This document shows positions 45,333 to 56,429 of a DNA stretch of 64,000 nucleotides, piece after piece. Numbering within the stretch: position 1 is the first letter of the stretch; every line of letters starts with the position of its first letter. The translations under genes were made by a program, and so were the position numbers. Source of the stretch: Acidipropionibacterium sp. (lineage in GTDB: Bacteria > Actinomycetota > Actinomycetes > Propionibacteriales > Propionibacteriaceae); contig JALCLH010000004.1 in assembly GCA_022647765.1 (NCBI GenBank), positions 124,001 through 188,000 of the forward strand, given 5' to 3'. The notes beneath the pieces are model-generated. The model had not been told where the DNA came from, made no database searches, and was given only the letters and a program-made list of their open reading frames with translations.

Positions 45333-48300
45333 TCAGCGCGACAGCCGGGCGATCGCGGTGCGGACCTTCTTGGTGGAGACCGGGATGTGGGTCTGCAGCC
45401 GCTGGGCGAACAGCTGGATGCGCAGCTCCTCGATGAGGAAGCCGATCTCCTCGACCTCGGGAGGCAGCGGGCCCGGCGGTTGCGCCGCACACAGGGCGTC
45501 GTAGGCCTCCAGCAGCGGGTCGAGGTCGGTCATCCCGCGGGCGTCCCGGCCGGGATTGGCGAGCAGACCCTCGGCGCGCACCTGAGCCGCCCGCATCCAA
45601 CGGCCCATCCGCTGGTACCAGGGGTCGGGGGTGGCGGAGATGAAATTGAGGAAGACCAGATCGTTCAGCTGTCCGGTCATGTCGGCGCGGGCCGGGCTCT
45701 CCGGCAGCACCACGACCGCCTGGCGGGCGTCTCCCCATGCGGTGAGGATCTCGGCGGCCGTGGTGACCACCCGGGCCATGGTCTCGGCGGCCTCCTGGCG
45801 CACCGCCAGCGCCAGGGCCTCGAAGGCCGCCCGATCCCGCACGCTCGACAGGTCGCCGGCGTGACGCCTGGCCAGCGAGTCGACCGCCTTGCGCCGGGAG
45901 TCGGCCAATAATGCCGGCACGCTCGGGTAGGGGGAGCCGGCCAGCGCCAGTTTGGTGCGATTTGTCAGGTGGGCGACGGTCCAGGTGGTGGGGTCGGGTA
46001 GGTTGAGCAGCAGCAGCCGGACCACCCCGGCCCCGTGGCTTCTGGTCTGGGCGGCCACCGAGTCGCGCACCGCGGTGCCCACGGCGTCCCCCTCGTCGAC
46101 CAGGCAGGGATAGCCGACGGCGTCCGCCCCGCTGCGTCGCAGCGAGACCTCGTGCTCGATCGGCCCGAAGGTCCAGCTGGTCGCGCCGTGCGCCTGATCG
46201 TCACCGGCCGCCCGGGTGAGCGACCGCGAAACCTTGGGCGCCAGCTCGACGCGCAGCGCGGAGAGGTCCTCGGAGTGGGCGATCTGGCGGGGCGGGGCGG
46301 TCTTCTTCCGCTTCTGCCGGTTCCTGGAACTCTTGTGTCCATCCTCGGCGGCCCGGCCGGTGAGACGCCCGTCGGCGTCGACGATGTCGAAGCCGACTCT
46401 CAGGTGGGCCGGAATGGCCTCGGGGCGCCAGTCGGCGTCGTCGATGGGGACGCCGGTCAGCCCGGTGAGGGCCCGGCCGAGCTCTGCGGTGAAGGGGGCG
46501 GTGTGGTCGCCCTTGGGCTGCCCGTCGCCGTCGGGGCTTTCCAGCCAGTCGAGGGCCTGCCGGGCGCGGTCGGGGGCGGGCACCAGCTGGGTGCGGATCG
46601 CCTTGGGCAGCGAGCGGATGAGCTCGGTGGCCAGGTCGGTGCGCAGCCCGGGGACCTGCCAGCTGAACGGGTCGGTGGGGACCTGGTTGAGCAGGGCCAG
46701 CGGGATGGTGACGGTGACGCCGTCGTGGCCGGATCCCGGGTCGAAGACGTAGCGCACCGGCAGCGAGAGCTCCCCGACCTGCCAGTGGTCGGGGAAATCG
46801 TCGCCAGCGACGGCATCGGGATCGACGAGATCGTCGAGGACTCAGGTCGAGCTGATGACGGTCCTCGACCTGGCGCCACCAGGCGTTGAAGTGGTTGGCC
46901 GAGACGATCTCGGAGGGGATCCGCCGATCGTAGAAGGCGAAGATGGCCTCGTCATCGGCCACCAGGCCGCGCTGTCGGGAGCGTTCCTCGAGGTCCTCGG
47001 CCTCCTGACGGACCCGGTCGTTGTGGACCAGGAATCCGTGCTGAGCGCGCCAGTCCCGCTCGACCAGCGCCGAGCGGATGAAGATCTCCCGGGAGACTAC
47101 GGGGTCGATCCGGGCGTAGTTGACCAGCCGGTCGGCCCAGATCGGCACCCCGAACAGCGTAGCCCGCTCGGTGGCGACCACCGATGCGGTGGACTGCGCC
47201 CAGTGCGGCTCGGAGTACTGGCGCTTGAGCAGGTGGGCACCGACCTCCTCGACCCATTCGGGCTGGACGCCGGCGACGGTGCGCGCCCACAGCCGGCTGG
47301 TCTCCACCAGTTCGACGGCCATCACCAGCTCCGGCGGGTGCTTGGCCAGGGCCGATCCGGGGTTGATGGCGAACTTGGCACCCCGGGCACCGAGGTACTC
47401 GCGAGGCCCGGATCGCGAGCCGCGGCGTCCTCCCCCGTTGCGCCCTTTCTTCTTCTCGACGACCTCCGCCAGCCCGATGTGGGACAGCAGTCCGGACAGC
47501 AGGGCGACCAGCACCCGATCCGGCGGGGCGGCCGAGGTGTTGCGCTCGAGCTTGAGCTCCTTGCAGATCTGCTTGAGTTGGGAGTGCAGATCCTGCCACT
47601 CGCGCACCCGCAGGAAGTTGAGGAACTCGCGGTGGCACATCCTGCGGAAGGCCGATCCGCTCAGGGCCTTGCGCTGGTGGTGCAGGTAGCGCCAGAGCCG
47701 ATGGATGGCCATGATGTCGCCGCCCTGGTCGGCCGGCCCGCCGACCTCGGGCTGATCGGCGGCCTCCGGGTGGATGGCTCGCTGCAGGCCGGTCTCGGTG
47801 AGGAACCGGTGGTGGTAGGCGTCGGCCTGTTCGCGCTTGTCGGCGGGGCGTTCCTTGACGTCGGGGATGGACAGCGCCGCGACGATGACGAGCACCTCGT
47901 CGAGGCTGTGCTGACGGGCGCCCTCCAGGATCATCCGGCCCAGTCTCGGATCGACCGGCATGGTGGCGAGCTGGTGGCCGATCCGGGTGAGCCGGGGCTC
48001 CTCGCGGTGGCCGGGTTTCAGGGCGCCGAGTTCGTCGAGCAGGCGGATGCCGTCGGCCACCTGGGAGTGGTCGGGGGCCTCGACGAAGGGGAAGTCGGTG
48101 ATGGCGCCGAGCCGGGCCTGGGCCATCTGGAGGATGACCGCGGCGAGGTTGGTGCGCAGGATCTCCGGTTCGGTGAACTCGGGTCGGGAGTCGAAGTCGC
48201 GCTGGGAGTAGAGCCGGATGCAGATGCCGGGGGCGACGCGCCCGCAGCGACCGGCGCGCTGGTTGGCGGAGGCCTGGGAGACCGGTTCGATGGGCAGCCG

Positions 48301-49332
48301 CTGGACGCGGGTGCGCGCCGAGTAGCGCGAGATCCGGGCGGTGCCGGGGTCGATGACGTAACGGATCCCGGGAACCGTGAGGGAGGTCTCGGCGACATTG
48401 GTGGCCAGCACGATGCGGCGGCCCGGGTGGCGGGTGAAGACGCGGTGCTGCTCGGCGGCCGAGAGCCGGGCGAACAGCGGGAGGATCTCGGTGTCGCGCA
48501 GCTTGAGATCGGTCAGGGCGTCGGCGGCGTCGCGGATATCGCGCTCCCCGGCCAGGAAGACCAGGATGTCGCCGGGCCCCTCGCGGGTGAGCTCCTGGAC
48601 CGCCCGGCATATCCCGGTGGTCTGATCAATCGGGTCGGCGGCGAGTGTGACGCCGTGATCGTCGTCGCCCTCTCCGGCGTCCGACTCGGCGTCGAGCTCC
48701 TCGGCGGGGTCCAGCGGCCGGTAGCGCATCTCCACGGGATAGCTGCGCCCGGAGACCTCAATGACCGGGGCGTCGTCGAAATGGGCGGAGAACCGGGCGG
48801 TGTCGATGGTGGCCGAGGTGATGATGATCTTGAGGTCGGGACGCCGGGGCAGCAGCTGCTTGAGATAGCCGAGCAGGAAGTCGATGTTGAGGCTGCGCTC
48901 GTGGGCCTCGTCGATGATGATGGTGTCGTGGGCGCGCAGCTCCCGGTCGTGGGAGATCTCGGCGAGCAGGACGCCGTCGGTCATCACGGTGAGGGCGGTC
49001 TCCCGGGTCGCCCGGCGGGTGAACCGGACCTGGAAGCCGACCTGGTTGCCGATCTCCACGCCCATCTCGTCGGCGATCCGGTCGGCGACGCTGCGCGCGG
49101 CGATCCGGCGGGGCTGGGTGTGGGCGATGTGACGGCGTCCCAGGGCCAGGCAGATCTTGGGCAGCTGGGTGGTCTTGCCCGATCCGGTCTCGCCGGCGAC
49201 CACGACCACCTGATGGTGCTCGATGAGGCCGGCGATCTCGTCGGCGTGGGCCGCGATGGGGAGGTCGGTGTCGAAACTGATGGTGCCGCCCTCGGGCAGC
49301 TCGCCCTCCAGGGGTGACGGGTGTGCTGGCAT
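45333..49332 (-). CDS. hrpA: ATP-dependent RNA helicase HrpA (apparent frameshift)
   Basis: A DEAH-box RNA helicase, about 1333 residues when joined, the normal HrpA length. The helicase core shows Walker A GETGSGKTTQLP, IIDEAHERSLN (DEAH), ITSATID, and QRAGRCGRVAPG; winged-helix, OB (SXRFRDXXP-like) and the long C-terminal DUF3418 domain follow. A single shift near 46843 separates RHQLDLSP from DDLVDPDAVAGDDFPDHW, where the C-terminal domain resumes. Both sides are full length and conserved, so a sequencing indel is likely. HrpA acts in mRNA processing and in rescue of stalled ribosomes in other bacteria. Confidence 0.9.
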
Positions 49333-49357
49333 GACCTGCCCAGCCTACCCGTCCGGC

Positions 49358-50041
49358 TCAATGCCTGTTGCGATCCCTGTGGCGATCCCGGTGTTCGGGA
49401 TGATCGTAGTCGTGCTGGTCCCAGGGGCCGTGCTGGTCCCGGCGCCCGTCGGGGCCGGTGACGCTGATCCCGCCGAACAGCGCCACCCCGGTGAGCTCGA
49501 GGACCGGTCCGGTACGGGCCGGTCGCAGCCCCTCGGTGGCCGCCCCGCCGAAGATCGGCACCACGTGGTTGATCACCCGCACCCCCTCGGGCACCCTGAT
49601 CTCGGCGCCGCCGAAGGCGATGAAGCAGTTCACCTCGATGTGCCCGCCGGCCGGCCAGACGCAGCGGCTCAGGTCGAGTTCGACCCCGCCGAAGACGGTG
49701 TAGAGGTTGGCTGTCGACGGGGCGATCCAGTCGGCGTCTCGATTGGCGCCGCCGAAGACCGCCACGATGTTCTCGTGGCTCGCCACGGCGTCGAGTTCTC
49801 CGACCCGGACCCGGGTGGCCGGGACCGCGGCGTCGTCATGGTCGTTGATGGCCAGTGCCTGTGGCAGATCGCCGGTGAGTGGTACCAGGTCGTCGCGGAA
49901 GCGGGCCGTGGTGGCTCGGCTGCTGCGCTCGTCGAACTCCTGCTGGTCGAGGTATCCGGCGGCATAGGCGTCCCCCAGCCGTGACAAGGTGGCGTCGCGG
50001 TCGGCGAAGCCGGCGCGGATCCGGGGCTCATCAGCTGTCAT
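49358..50041 (-). CDS. DUF1707 protein with LiaF-like beta domain
   Basis: A 227-residue protein. Residues 7-60 form the DUF1707 (SHOCT-like) domain (IRAGFADRDATLSRLGDAYAAGYLDQQEFDER). The second half is a repetitive beta-helix-like cell-wall-active-antibiotics-response domain, with recurring FGG turns (VAVFGGAN, TVFGGVEL, IAFGGAEI, VPIFGGAA). It ends in a His/Asp/Arg-rich tail. There is no membrane segment. Relatives take part in envelope-stress sensing, but this protein's role is not known. Confidence 0.82.
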   Translation of the reverse strand: MTADEPRIRAGFADRDATLSRLGDAYAAGYLDQQEFDERSSRATTARFRDDLVPLTGDLPQALAINDHDDAAVPATRVRVGELDAVASHENIVAVFGGANRDADWIAPSTANLYTVFGGVELDLSRCVWPAGGHIEVNCFIAFGGAEIRVPEGVRVINHVVPIFGGAATEGLRPARTGPVLELTGVALFGGISVTGPDGRRDQHGPWDQHDYDHPEHRDRHRDRNRH

Positions 50042-50068
50042 GGCGTCAAGCCTAGAGCCCCGGCCCGA

Positions 50069-50953
50069 TCAGTGGACGATCGCCAGCGGCGAGCGGGAGT
50101 GAGCCATCACACCGCGGATCACGCCGCCGGCGGTCCAGCCGAGAATCGGGTGGCGCTTCATCCCGACCACCAGCAGGTCGACCGACTCCGAGAGTCTCAC
50201 CAGCTCGTCGACGGCCTGCCCCAGCAGCACCGTGGTGGTGACCTTGACGTCGGGGAACTCGGCCTTCAGCGGATCGACGAATGTGTCGATGTGGCCCTGG
50301 TTGTCGGCGATGAAGTGCTCCTTGGCGTCGTGGGTGAGCTGGTAGCCGCCCGCGGCGCCGGCCGGAAGCGGCGGCGCGACGGTGACGACGATGAGCTCGG
50401 CCTTCTGACGGGAGGCCTCCTCGAAGCCGTAGCGAAGGGCTGCGGTGCCGGTGGTCTGGCGGCCGATGGCCACCGCCAGCTGGTGCTTGCCGCCGACGGG
50501 GTCGGGGGTGCTGGCCCTGGAGATGACGATCACCGGGCAGGCCGACATGCCGGCCACGGCCACCGATGTGGAGCCGACGAACATCCGCTCCAGTCCGCTG
50601 GCGGCGCGCCGGCCGACCACGATGACGTCGGCCTGACGACTGCGATCGGCCAGCACCGCGGCGGGATTGCCGAGCACCACCTGGCCCTGGGTGCGGCTCT
50701 CGTCGGCTCCGGCGTCGATCGCCTGGGCGCGGGCGTCGTCGACCACGACCTGGCCGGCCTGCTGGAGCGCGGTGGGGTCGTAGACGACCCCCCAGGCCCC
50801 GGCGACCGCGGCGTCGTCGACCGCGTGCAGGATCAGCAGATCGGCGTCCAGCTCCTCGGCCTGACCGGCCGCATATCTGGCGGCCCGAATTCCGTCGTCG
50901 GAGCCGTCGACCCCGGCGATCACCAATGGGGTGCGAGTGGGATCAGTGGACAT
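50069..50953 (-). CDS. Universal stress protein with two UspA domains
   Basis: A 294-residue tandem USP. Domain 1 starts VIAGVDGSDDGIRAARYA and has the ATP-binding VVGRRAASGLERMFVGSTSVAV; domain 2 starts LAVAIGRQTTGTAALRYG and ends VVGMKRHPILGWTAGGVIRGVMAHS, with a G-x2-G-x9-G pattern. The first domain should bind ATP. The start is the second ATG: GGAGG lies at the proper distance, while the first ATG overlaps it. Confidence 0.88.
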   Translation of the reverse strand: MSTDPTRTPLVIAGVDGSDDGIRAARYAAGQAEELDADLLILHAVDDAAVAGAWGVVYDPTALQQAGQVVVDDARAQAIDAGADESRTQGQVVLGNPAAVLADRSRQADVIVVGRRAASGLERMFVGSTSVAVAGMSACPVIVISRASTPDPVGGKHQLAVAIGRQTTGTAALRYGFEEASRQKAELIVVTVAPPLPAGAAGGYQLTHDAKEHFIADNQGHIDTFVDPLKAEFPDVKVTTTVLLGQAVDELVRLSESVDLLVVGMKRHPILGWTAGGVIRGVMAHSRSPLAIVH

Positions 50954-51079
50954 GACCATCCTCCTCTTTCAGAAAGGTACCGGCGGGACGCCTCCGGTGG
51001 CGTCCCGTCATGGCTGTACGACCAGCCGTGCAGAACCTCGTCACCATTGTCCCACCTGACATCGCCCTGACATCGCGTT

Positions 51080-52021
51080 TCAGTCCTGGGATTCAAAGGT
51101 TGTGCGGCCGCGCAGTTTGCGGGCCAGCTCGTCGTCGATGCCGTCGGCCAGCTGGGACATGATGCGGACCGCCTGGTGAAGATGCTCGGCCACGAATGGC
51201 CGGCACATCAGCGACATGGTGACGAAGACCCGGTCCTGATGCAGGGCGAAGCGCCCGTAGCGGGAGGCGACGTTGATGTCGTTGAGCACCTCCACGGCCC
51301 GGGAGCGGCCCTCGATGTCGTGGACCAGGGCGGAGAACAGCAGCAGCTCCTCGGCGTCGGGGGTGCTGCGGATGAACACCATGGTCGAGCCGACCCGGAT
51401 CGCGAAGTCGCCCTCGGAGTCGCGGATCGGAGGGTGGCCGAAGATCTCGGTGAGCTCGTGGGCGACCATCTCGTCGAGCTGATCTCTGCCGGCCGGCATC
51501 ACCGCCGGGATGGTGACCGGGCCGGCGGGGGTCTCGTGCAGGTCCAGGGAGTCGGGCTGGAGGATCTCGGCGAGCTGGTCGGGGGCCAGGAAGACCGGGT
51601 GCTGCACCCCGAAGACGTCGCGCAGGGTGCGCACCGCGAGGTCCGCCAGCTCCTCGCTGTCGTCCTGGCGACGATCGACCCAGAAGTTGGCGCAGGGCCG
51701 GTCCCCGTCGGCGGCCGGGGGCTGCCAGCCCAGGCCGGCGAGCCTCTCCAGCTGGACTCCGGAGAGCTGGGAGGCCTCGCCGAGACTGGCGCTGCCGGAG
51801 GCCTCGGTCAGCACCATCGGCTCGCCGGAGGGGCCGTCGGGATCGTGCTGGGTGAATCGGATGAAGGGGGCCGGGTCCTCGCTGGTCGAGGGGGTCCCGA
51901 TGGTGAGGCTGCCGCCGTCGTCGATGACGGAGACCACCTCGGCCAGACGCCGGCTGAACCCCGCCCAGGCCTGTTCCGTGCTGCGGTCCAGGTCGAAGTC
52001 GAAGTCAGCGGGCTCTTCCAT
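51080..52021 (-). CDS. YbjN/TY-Chap-like chaperone-domain protein
   Basis: A 313-residue soluble acidic protein. The C-terminal half (FAIRVGSTMVFIRSTPDAEELLLFSALVHDI, then VEVLNDINVASRYGRFALHQDRVFVTMSLM) matches the YbjN/TY-Chap fold, related to type III secretion chaperones. The N-terminal half has an unclear domain with a TY3H-like pattern (GLGWQPPAADGDRPCANFWVD). Function unknown; protein binding is inferred from the fold. Confidence 0.72.
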   Translation of the reverse strand: MEEPADFDFDLDRSTEQAWAGFSRRLAEVVSVIDDGGSLTIGTPSTSEDPAPFIRFTQHDPDGPSGEPMVLTEASGSASLGEASQLSGVQLERLAGLGWQPPAADGDRPCANFWVDRRQDDSEELADLAVRTLRDVFGVQHPVFLAPDQLAEILQPDSLDLHETPAGPVTIPAVMPAGRDQLDEMVAHELTEIFGHPPIRDSEGDFAIRVGSTMVFIRSTPDAEELLLFSALVHDIEGRSRAVEVLNDINVASRYGRFALHQDRVFVTMSLMCRPFVAEHLHQAVRIMSQLADGIDDELARKLRGRTTFESQD

Positions 52022-52061
52022 GGGGCAAACCTAGCAGCCGGTGCTCAGCCGCCGGCCGGGC

Positions 52062-52643
52062 TCAGAAGGGGCTCCGGTAGAAGTTCTGCCAGGACCGGCT
52101 GGGGGTCGGCCCGCGCTGGCCCTGATACCGGTTGCTGGTGGCCGGATCCGAGCCGTAGGGATGCTCGGCCGGGCTGGACAGCGCGAAGAAGCACAGCTGG
52201 CCGATCTTCATGCCGGGCCACAGCGCGATCGGCAGGGTGGCGACGTTGGACAGCTCCAGGGTGACGTGGCCGCTGAAGCCGGGGTCGATGAACCCCGCGG
52301 TGGAGTGGGTGAGCAGCCCCAGCCGGCCCAGCGAGGACTTGCCCTCCAGACGCGCCGACAGATGATCGGGGACGGTGACCTTCTCCTTGGTGGAGGCCAG
52401 CACGAACTCCCCGGGGTGCAGCACGAAGGGCTCTTCGGGGGACTCCTCGACCAGGTGGGTGAGTTCGGGCTGGTTCTGCGCCGGGTCGATCATCGGGTAC
52501 TTGTGGTTGTCGAACAGCCGGAAGTAGCGGTCCAGGCAGATGTCGATGCTGGAGGGCTGCACCAGGGCCGGATCGTAGGGCTCCAGGACGATGTGACCGG
52601 CCTCGATCTCACTGCGGATCTCACGGTCTGACAGAAGGCTCAC
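52062..52643 (-). CDS. dcd: dCTP deaminase, likely bifunctional dUMP-forming type
   Basis: Converts dCTP to dUTP and probably on to dUMP. The 193-residue protein has [15 protein letters not shown], the dCTP-binding [11 protein letters not shown], the catalytic glutamate in [12 protein letters not shown], and the C-terminal [17 protein letters not shown] lid seen in actinobacterial bifunctional enzymes (M. tuberculosis Dcd). A separate dut gene is present at 14782. It is 118 bases from the nrdJ stop codon on the same strand. Confidence 0.92.
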   Translation of the reverse strand: MSLLSDREIRSEIEAGHIVLEPYDPALVQPSSIDICLDRYFRLFDNHKYPMIDPAQNQPELTHLVEESPEEPFVLHPGEFVLASTKEKVTVPDHLSARLEGKSSLGRLGLLTHSTAGFIDPGFSGHVTLELSNVATLPIALWPGMKIGQLCFFALSSPAEHPYGSDPATSNRYQGQRGPTPSRSWQNFYRSPF

Positions 52644-52767
52644 GGCCCCGACCTTACGACACTTGGACGCCGAACGGATCGTGCCGGCCTGCGGCGCGCA
52701 GTCACGCCCCAGACCGGCACGAGCGGTTCCGACCCTCCCGGGGCCGGCTCGACCTCTTGGCCGCCGA

Positions 52768-55626
52768 TCAGCTGCAGCCGCTGGTGGAGCCGCATCCCTC
52801 GCAGACGTAGCAGGAGCCCGAGGGCCGCATCTTGGTGCCGCAGGTCATGCACAGCGGGGCGTCGACCTCGCGGCCCAGCTTCTCCTCCATCAGCTCGGCG
52901 CTGGTGTGAGCGCCGCCGACGTGCTCGGGCGAGGGGGACGGGTCGAACAGGCCCGGCTGGGCCGCCCCGTCCTCGTGCACCCGGACCCGGTCGGCCGGGG
53001 TCTCCTTGAGGCTCTCGGAGTCGATGAGTTCGGCCTCGTCCTCCTCGGACAGGTAGGAGCCGGTCTCGACGTAGTGGGCCCGCTCGGCGGAGGTGTAGAT
53101 GCCCAGCTCGGAGCGCTCGTCGAAGGACAGGTAGTCCAGGGCGAGACGCCGGAAGATGTAGTCGATGATCGACTGGGCGATCCGGATGTCGGAGTCGTCG
53201 GTCATCCCGGCCGGCTCGAACTTCATATTGGCGAACTTCTGGACGAAGCTCTCCAGCGGCACCCCGTACTGCAGGCCGATGGAGATCGCGATCGAGAAGG
53301 CGTCCATCGCACCGGCCAGGGTGGAGCCCTGCTTGCCGAGCTTGAGGAAGATCTCCCCGAGCCGGCCGTCCTGGTAGGAGCCGGTGGTGAGATAGCCGCC
53401 GGCCCCGGCGACCTGGAAGCTGGTCGTCCGGCCCGCCCGCGACTTCGGCAGACGCTGACGGCGCGGCCGGTACTCGATGCGAACCTCGGGCTCGGCCGCC
53501 TTCTTGTCCTCGTCGGTCTTCTCCACCGAGAGGGGCTGGCCCACCTTGCAGTTGTCGCGGTAGACGGCGACGGCCTTCAACCCGAGCTTCCAGCTCTGCA
53601 TGTAGACATCGGCGATGTCCTCGACGGTGGCGCTCTCGGGCAGGTTGACCGTCTTGGAGATGGCTCCGGACAGGAAGGGCTGGACGGCGGCCATCATCCT
53701 CACATGGCCCATCGGGGCGATCGCCCGCTCCCCCATCGCGCAGTCGAAGACCTCGTAGTGGGCCTTGTCCAGATGCGGCGCGCCGACCACCGAACCGTGC
53801 TCGGCGATCCAGGCGACGATCTCATCGGAGTCGGTCTTGGAGTAGCCGAGGTTGGCCAGGGCGCGCGGCACGGTCTGGTTGACGATCTGCATCGAGGAGC
53901 CGTCGACCATCTTCTTGAACTTCACCAGGGAGAAGTCGGGCTCGATGCCGGTGGTGTCGCAGTCCATCATGAAGCCGATGGTCCCGGTGGGGGCCAGCAC
54001 GGACGCCTGAGCGTTGCGGAAGCCGTTCTCGGCGCCCAGCTCGACGACCCGGTCCCACTCGGCCTTGGCCGCCTTGAGCACCTCGGTGTCGTTGGTGTGC
54101 AGCGGCTCGATGTCGCTGTTGGCGTCGCGGTGCTTGCGCATCACGGCCTGGTGGGGCTCCGCGTTGGCGGCGTAGCCGTTGTAGGGGCCGACCACGGCGG
54201 CCAGTTCGGCGCTGCGCCGGTAGGCGACGCCGGTCATCAGGGAGGTGATCGCGGCGGCCAGGTTGCGCCCGCCGTCGGTGTTGTAGCCCAGGCCCAGAGC
54301 CATCAGCAGGGCGCCGAGATTGGCGTAGCCGATGCCCAGCTGGCGGTAGTCCCGGGTGGTCTGGGCGATCGACGTCGTCGGGAAGTCGGCGAAGCAGATC
54401 GAGATGTCCATCGCGGTGATGACGATCTCGACGGCGCGGGTGAACCTCGCGACGTCGAAGACCTCGTCGGGGCCGACGAACTTGAGCAGGTTGAGGCTGG
54501 CCAGGTTGCACGAGGAGTTGTCCAGGCTCATGTACTCCGAGCAGGGGTTCGACGCGTTGATCCGCCCGGAGTTCGGGTCGGTGTGCCAGGAGTTGATGGT
54601 GTCGTCGTACTGCAGGCCCGGGTCGGCGCACTCCCATGCCGCCTTGGCGATCTTGCCGAAGAGCTGGCGGGCGTCGACCTCGTCGATGACCTTTCCGGGC
54701 TCGACCCGGGAGGTGAGACCGAATTTCTCGCCCTTCTCGACGGCCTGCATGAACCTGTCGGAGACCCGCACCGAGTTGTTGGCGTTCTGGTACTGGACCG
54801 AGGCCATGTCGCGGCCGCCGATCTCCATGTCGAAGCCGGCGTCGCGCAGCGCACGGATCTTCTCCTCCTCGCGCGCCTTGGTCTCGATGAACTCCTCGAT
54901 GTCGGGGTGGTCGACGTCCAGGACGACCATCTTGGCGGCCCTGCGGGTGGCCCCGCCGGATTTGATGGTGCCGGCCGAGGCGTCCGCCCCGCGCATGAAG
55001 GAGACCGGCCCGGAGGCGGTGCCGCCCGAGGAGAGCAGCTCCTTGGAGGAGCGGATCCGGGAGATGTTGACCCCGGCCCCGGAGCCGCCCTTGAAGATGA
55101 ATCCCTCCTCGGTGTACCAGTTCAGGATCGACTCCATCGAGTCGTCGACCGACAGGATGAAGCAGGCGCTGACCTGCTGGGGGCTGCTGGTGCCGACGTT
55201 GAACCAGACCGGGGAGTTGAAGCTGAAGTACTGGTGGATCAGCAGCCAGGTGAGCTCCTCCCGGTAGACCTTCGCGTCCTTTACGGTGGCGAAGTAGCCG
55301 TTCTCCTGGCCCGCCTTGACATAGGTTGTGACGACCCGGTCGACCAGGGTCTTGAGGCTGTCCTCGCGCTGCGGGGTGCCCAGGGCTCCGCGGAAGTACT
55401 TGTTGGTGACGATGGTCGAGGCGTTCGCGCTCCAGAAGTCGGGGAACTCGACGCCGCGCTGCTCGAAGACCACCTCTCCGGTGCGCCAGTTCTTCTGGAC
55501 GACGTCGCGACGCTGCCAGGTGACCTCGTCATAGGGGTGCACCCCCTCGGTGCTGAACACCCTGCGGACGTGCAGGCCCGAGGAGGCCGGTGTCGTGGTT
55601 CGCGACGCCGTCTTGGTCTCAGTCAT
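52768..55626 (-). CDS. nrdJ: Adenosylcobalamin-dependent (class II) ribonucleotide reductase
   Basis: Makes deoxynucleotides with or without oxygen, using B12. The 952-residue protein carries [20 protein letters not shown] with the radical cysteine, [11 protein letters not shown] with the active-site serine region, [12 protein letters not shown], and a C-terminal cysteine tail ([21 protein letters not shown]) that should bind zinc and re-reduce the active site. It is fully intact. The upstream gene is its repressor nrdR; the 124-base gap contains a small GGGACC/GGTCCC palindrome near 55680 but no NrdR box, so expression probably depends on the nrdR promoter. Confidence 0.95.
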   Translation of the reverse strand: MTETKTASRTTTPASSGLHVRRVFSTEGVHPYDEVTWQRRDVVQKNWRTGEVVFEQRGVEFPDFWSANASTIVTNKYFRGALGTPQREDSLKTLVDRVVTTYVKAGQENGYFATVKDAKVYREELTWLLIHQYFSFNSPVWFNVGTSSPQQVSACFILSVDDSMESILNWYTEEGFIFKGGSGAGVNISRIRSSKELLSSGGTASGPVSFMRGADASAGTIKSGGATRRAAKMVVLDVDHPDIEEFIETKAREEEKIRALRDAGFDMEIGGRDMASVQYQNANNSVRVSDRFMQAVEKGEKFGLTSRVEPGKVIDEVDARQLFGKIAKAAWECADPGLQYDDTINSWHTDPNSGRINASNPCSEYMSLDNSSCNLASLNLLKFVGPDEVFDVARFTRAVEIVITAMDISICFADFPTTSIAQTTRDYRQLGIGYANLGALLMALGLGYNTDGGRNLAAAITSLMTGVAYRRSAELAAVVGPYNGYAANAEPHQAVMRKHRDANSDIEPLHTNDTEVLKAAKAEWDRVVELGAENGFRNAQASVLAPTGTIGFMMDCDTTGIEPDFSLVKFKKMVDGSSMQIVNQTVPRALANLGYSKTDSDEIVAWIAEHGSVVGAPHLDKAHYEVFDCAMGERAIAPMGHVRMMAAVQPFLSGAISKTVNLPESATVEDIADVYMQSWKLGLKAVAVYRDNCKVGQPLSVEKTDEDKKAAEPEVRIEYRPRRQRLPKSRAGRTTSFQVAGAGGYLTTGSYQDGRLGEIFLKLGKQGSTLAGAMDAFSIAISIGLQYGVPLESFVQKFANMKFEPAGMTDDSDIRIAQSIIDYIFRRLALDYLSFDERSELGIYTSAERAHYVETGSYLSEEDEAELIDSESLKETPADRVRVHEDGAAQPGLFDPSPSPEHVGGAHTSAELMEEKLGREVDAPLCMTCGTKMRPSGSCYVCEGCGSTSGCS

Positions 55627-55750
55627 GAGCTTTCCCTCATCTCGTCAACCGACGATCAGTTGTTGGACATTCATTGGAATGGGACCGGGGTCCCACTCCT
55701 GGCTTGCAGTGGCAGGGGCTCGCCCGCCCCGTCGCCCCGATCCCCGGGGA

Positions 55751-56263
55751 TCAGAACAACGGCTGGCTGGCCGGATCTCTTCCGGCCATGGCGCCGTGCG
55801 CCACGGGTGGCCCTCCGGGGCTCTCGGCCTTCAATCGTTCGATCTCCAGGATGAAATCGTCGATCGTCTCGTAGTGCCGGTAGACCGAGGCGAACCGCAG
55901 GTAGGCGATCGGGTCGAGCTCTCGCAGGGGAGGCAGGATCGCCAGCCCGACCTGCTCGCTGGCGATCTCCGAGGCGCCCGAGGCGCGCAGGGCGTCCTCG
56001 ACTCGCTGGCCCAGCATCGCCAGATCGGCGTCGCTGACCGGGCGCCCCTTGCAGGCCTTGCGGACCCCGGCGATGACCTTGTCCCGGCTGAACGGCTCCT
56101 CGGAGCCGTCCTTCTTGCGGATCACCAGCTGCATCCGCTCGATGGTCGTGAACCGCCGCCCGCACACCGGGCACTGCCGGCGCCGGCGGATGGCCAGACC
56201 GTCCTCGCACACCCGGGAGTCGAGCACGCGGGAATCGTCGTGCTGACAGAACGGACACCGCAT
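55751..56263 (-). CDS. nrdR: Transcriptional repressor NrdR
   Basis: Represses ribonucleotide reductase genes when dATP is high. The 170-residue protein has the N-terminal zinc ribbon ([17 protein letters not shown] and [10 protein letters not shown], four cysteines) and the ATP-cone domain ([20 protein letters not shown]). The ATG at 56263 with GGGAGGG upstream gives the normal family start. Two NrdR boxes lie 70-117 bases upstream, so it regulates itself and nrdJ. Confidence 0.95.
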   Translation of the reverse strand: MRCPFCQHDDSRVLDSRVCEDGLAIRRRRQCPVCGRRFTTIERMQLVIRKKDGSEEPFSRDKVIAGVRKACKGRPVSDADLAMLGQRVEDALRASGASEIASEQVGLAILPPLRELDPIAYLRFASVYRHYETIDDFILEIERLKAESPGGPPVAHGAMAGRDPASQPLF

Positions 56264-56333
56264 CTCGATCCCTCCCATCCTCGATCCACGCCTGCACGTC
56301 CCTCGTGCGTGAAGGAACACTACCGCGAAATTC

Positions 56334-56379
56334 CACTAGGTCTAGTCTCGGCGTGTCGCGCCTGGCACTAGATCTAGTG
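56334..56379 (-). promoter_or_regulatory. Tandem NrdR boxes upstream of nrdR-nrdJ
   Basis: Box 1, CACTAGGTCTAGTC (56334-56347), and box 2, the perfect palindrome CACTAGATCTAGTG (56366-56379), fit the CTA...TAG pattern of NrdR boxes. Their centres are 32 bases apart, about three helical turns, the classical spacing for cooperative NrdR binding. Confidence 0.85.
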
Positions 56380-56429
56380 TTGCAGGAATGATCCGACACA
56401 CAAGTCGCTGTGCCGCGACGTGCGGGGCG

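Noticed and set aside
46855..49317. 820-codon plus-strand open frame opposite hrpA
   Set aside because: No recognisable domain; it is the reverse-complement shadow of the helicase, which carries all DEAH motifs.
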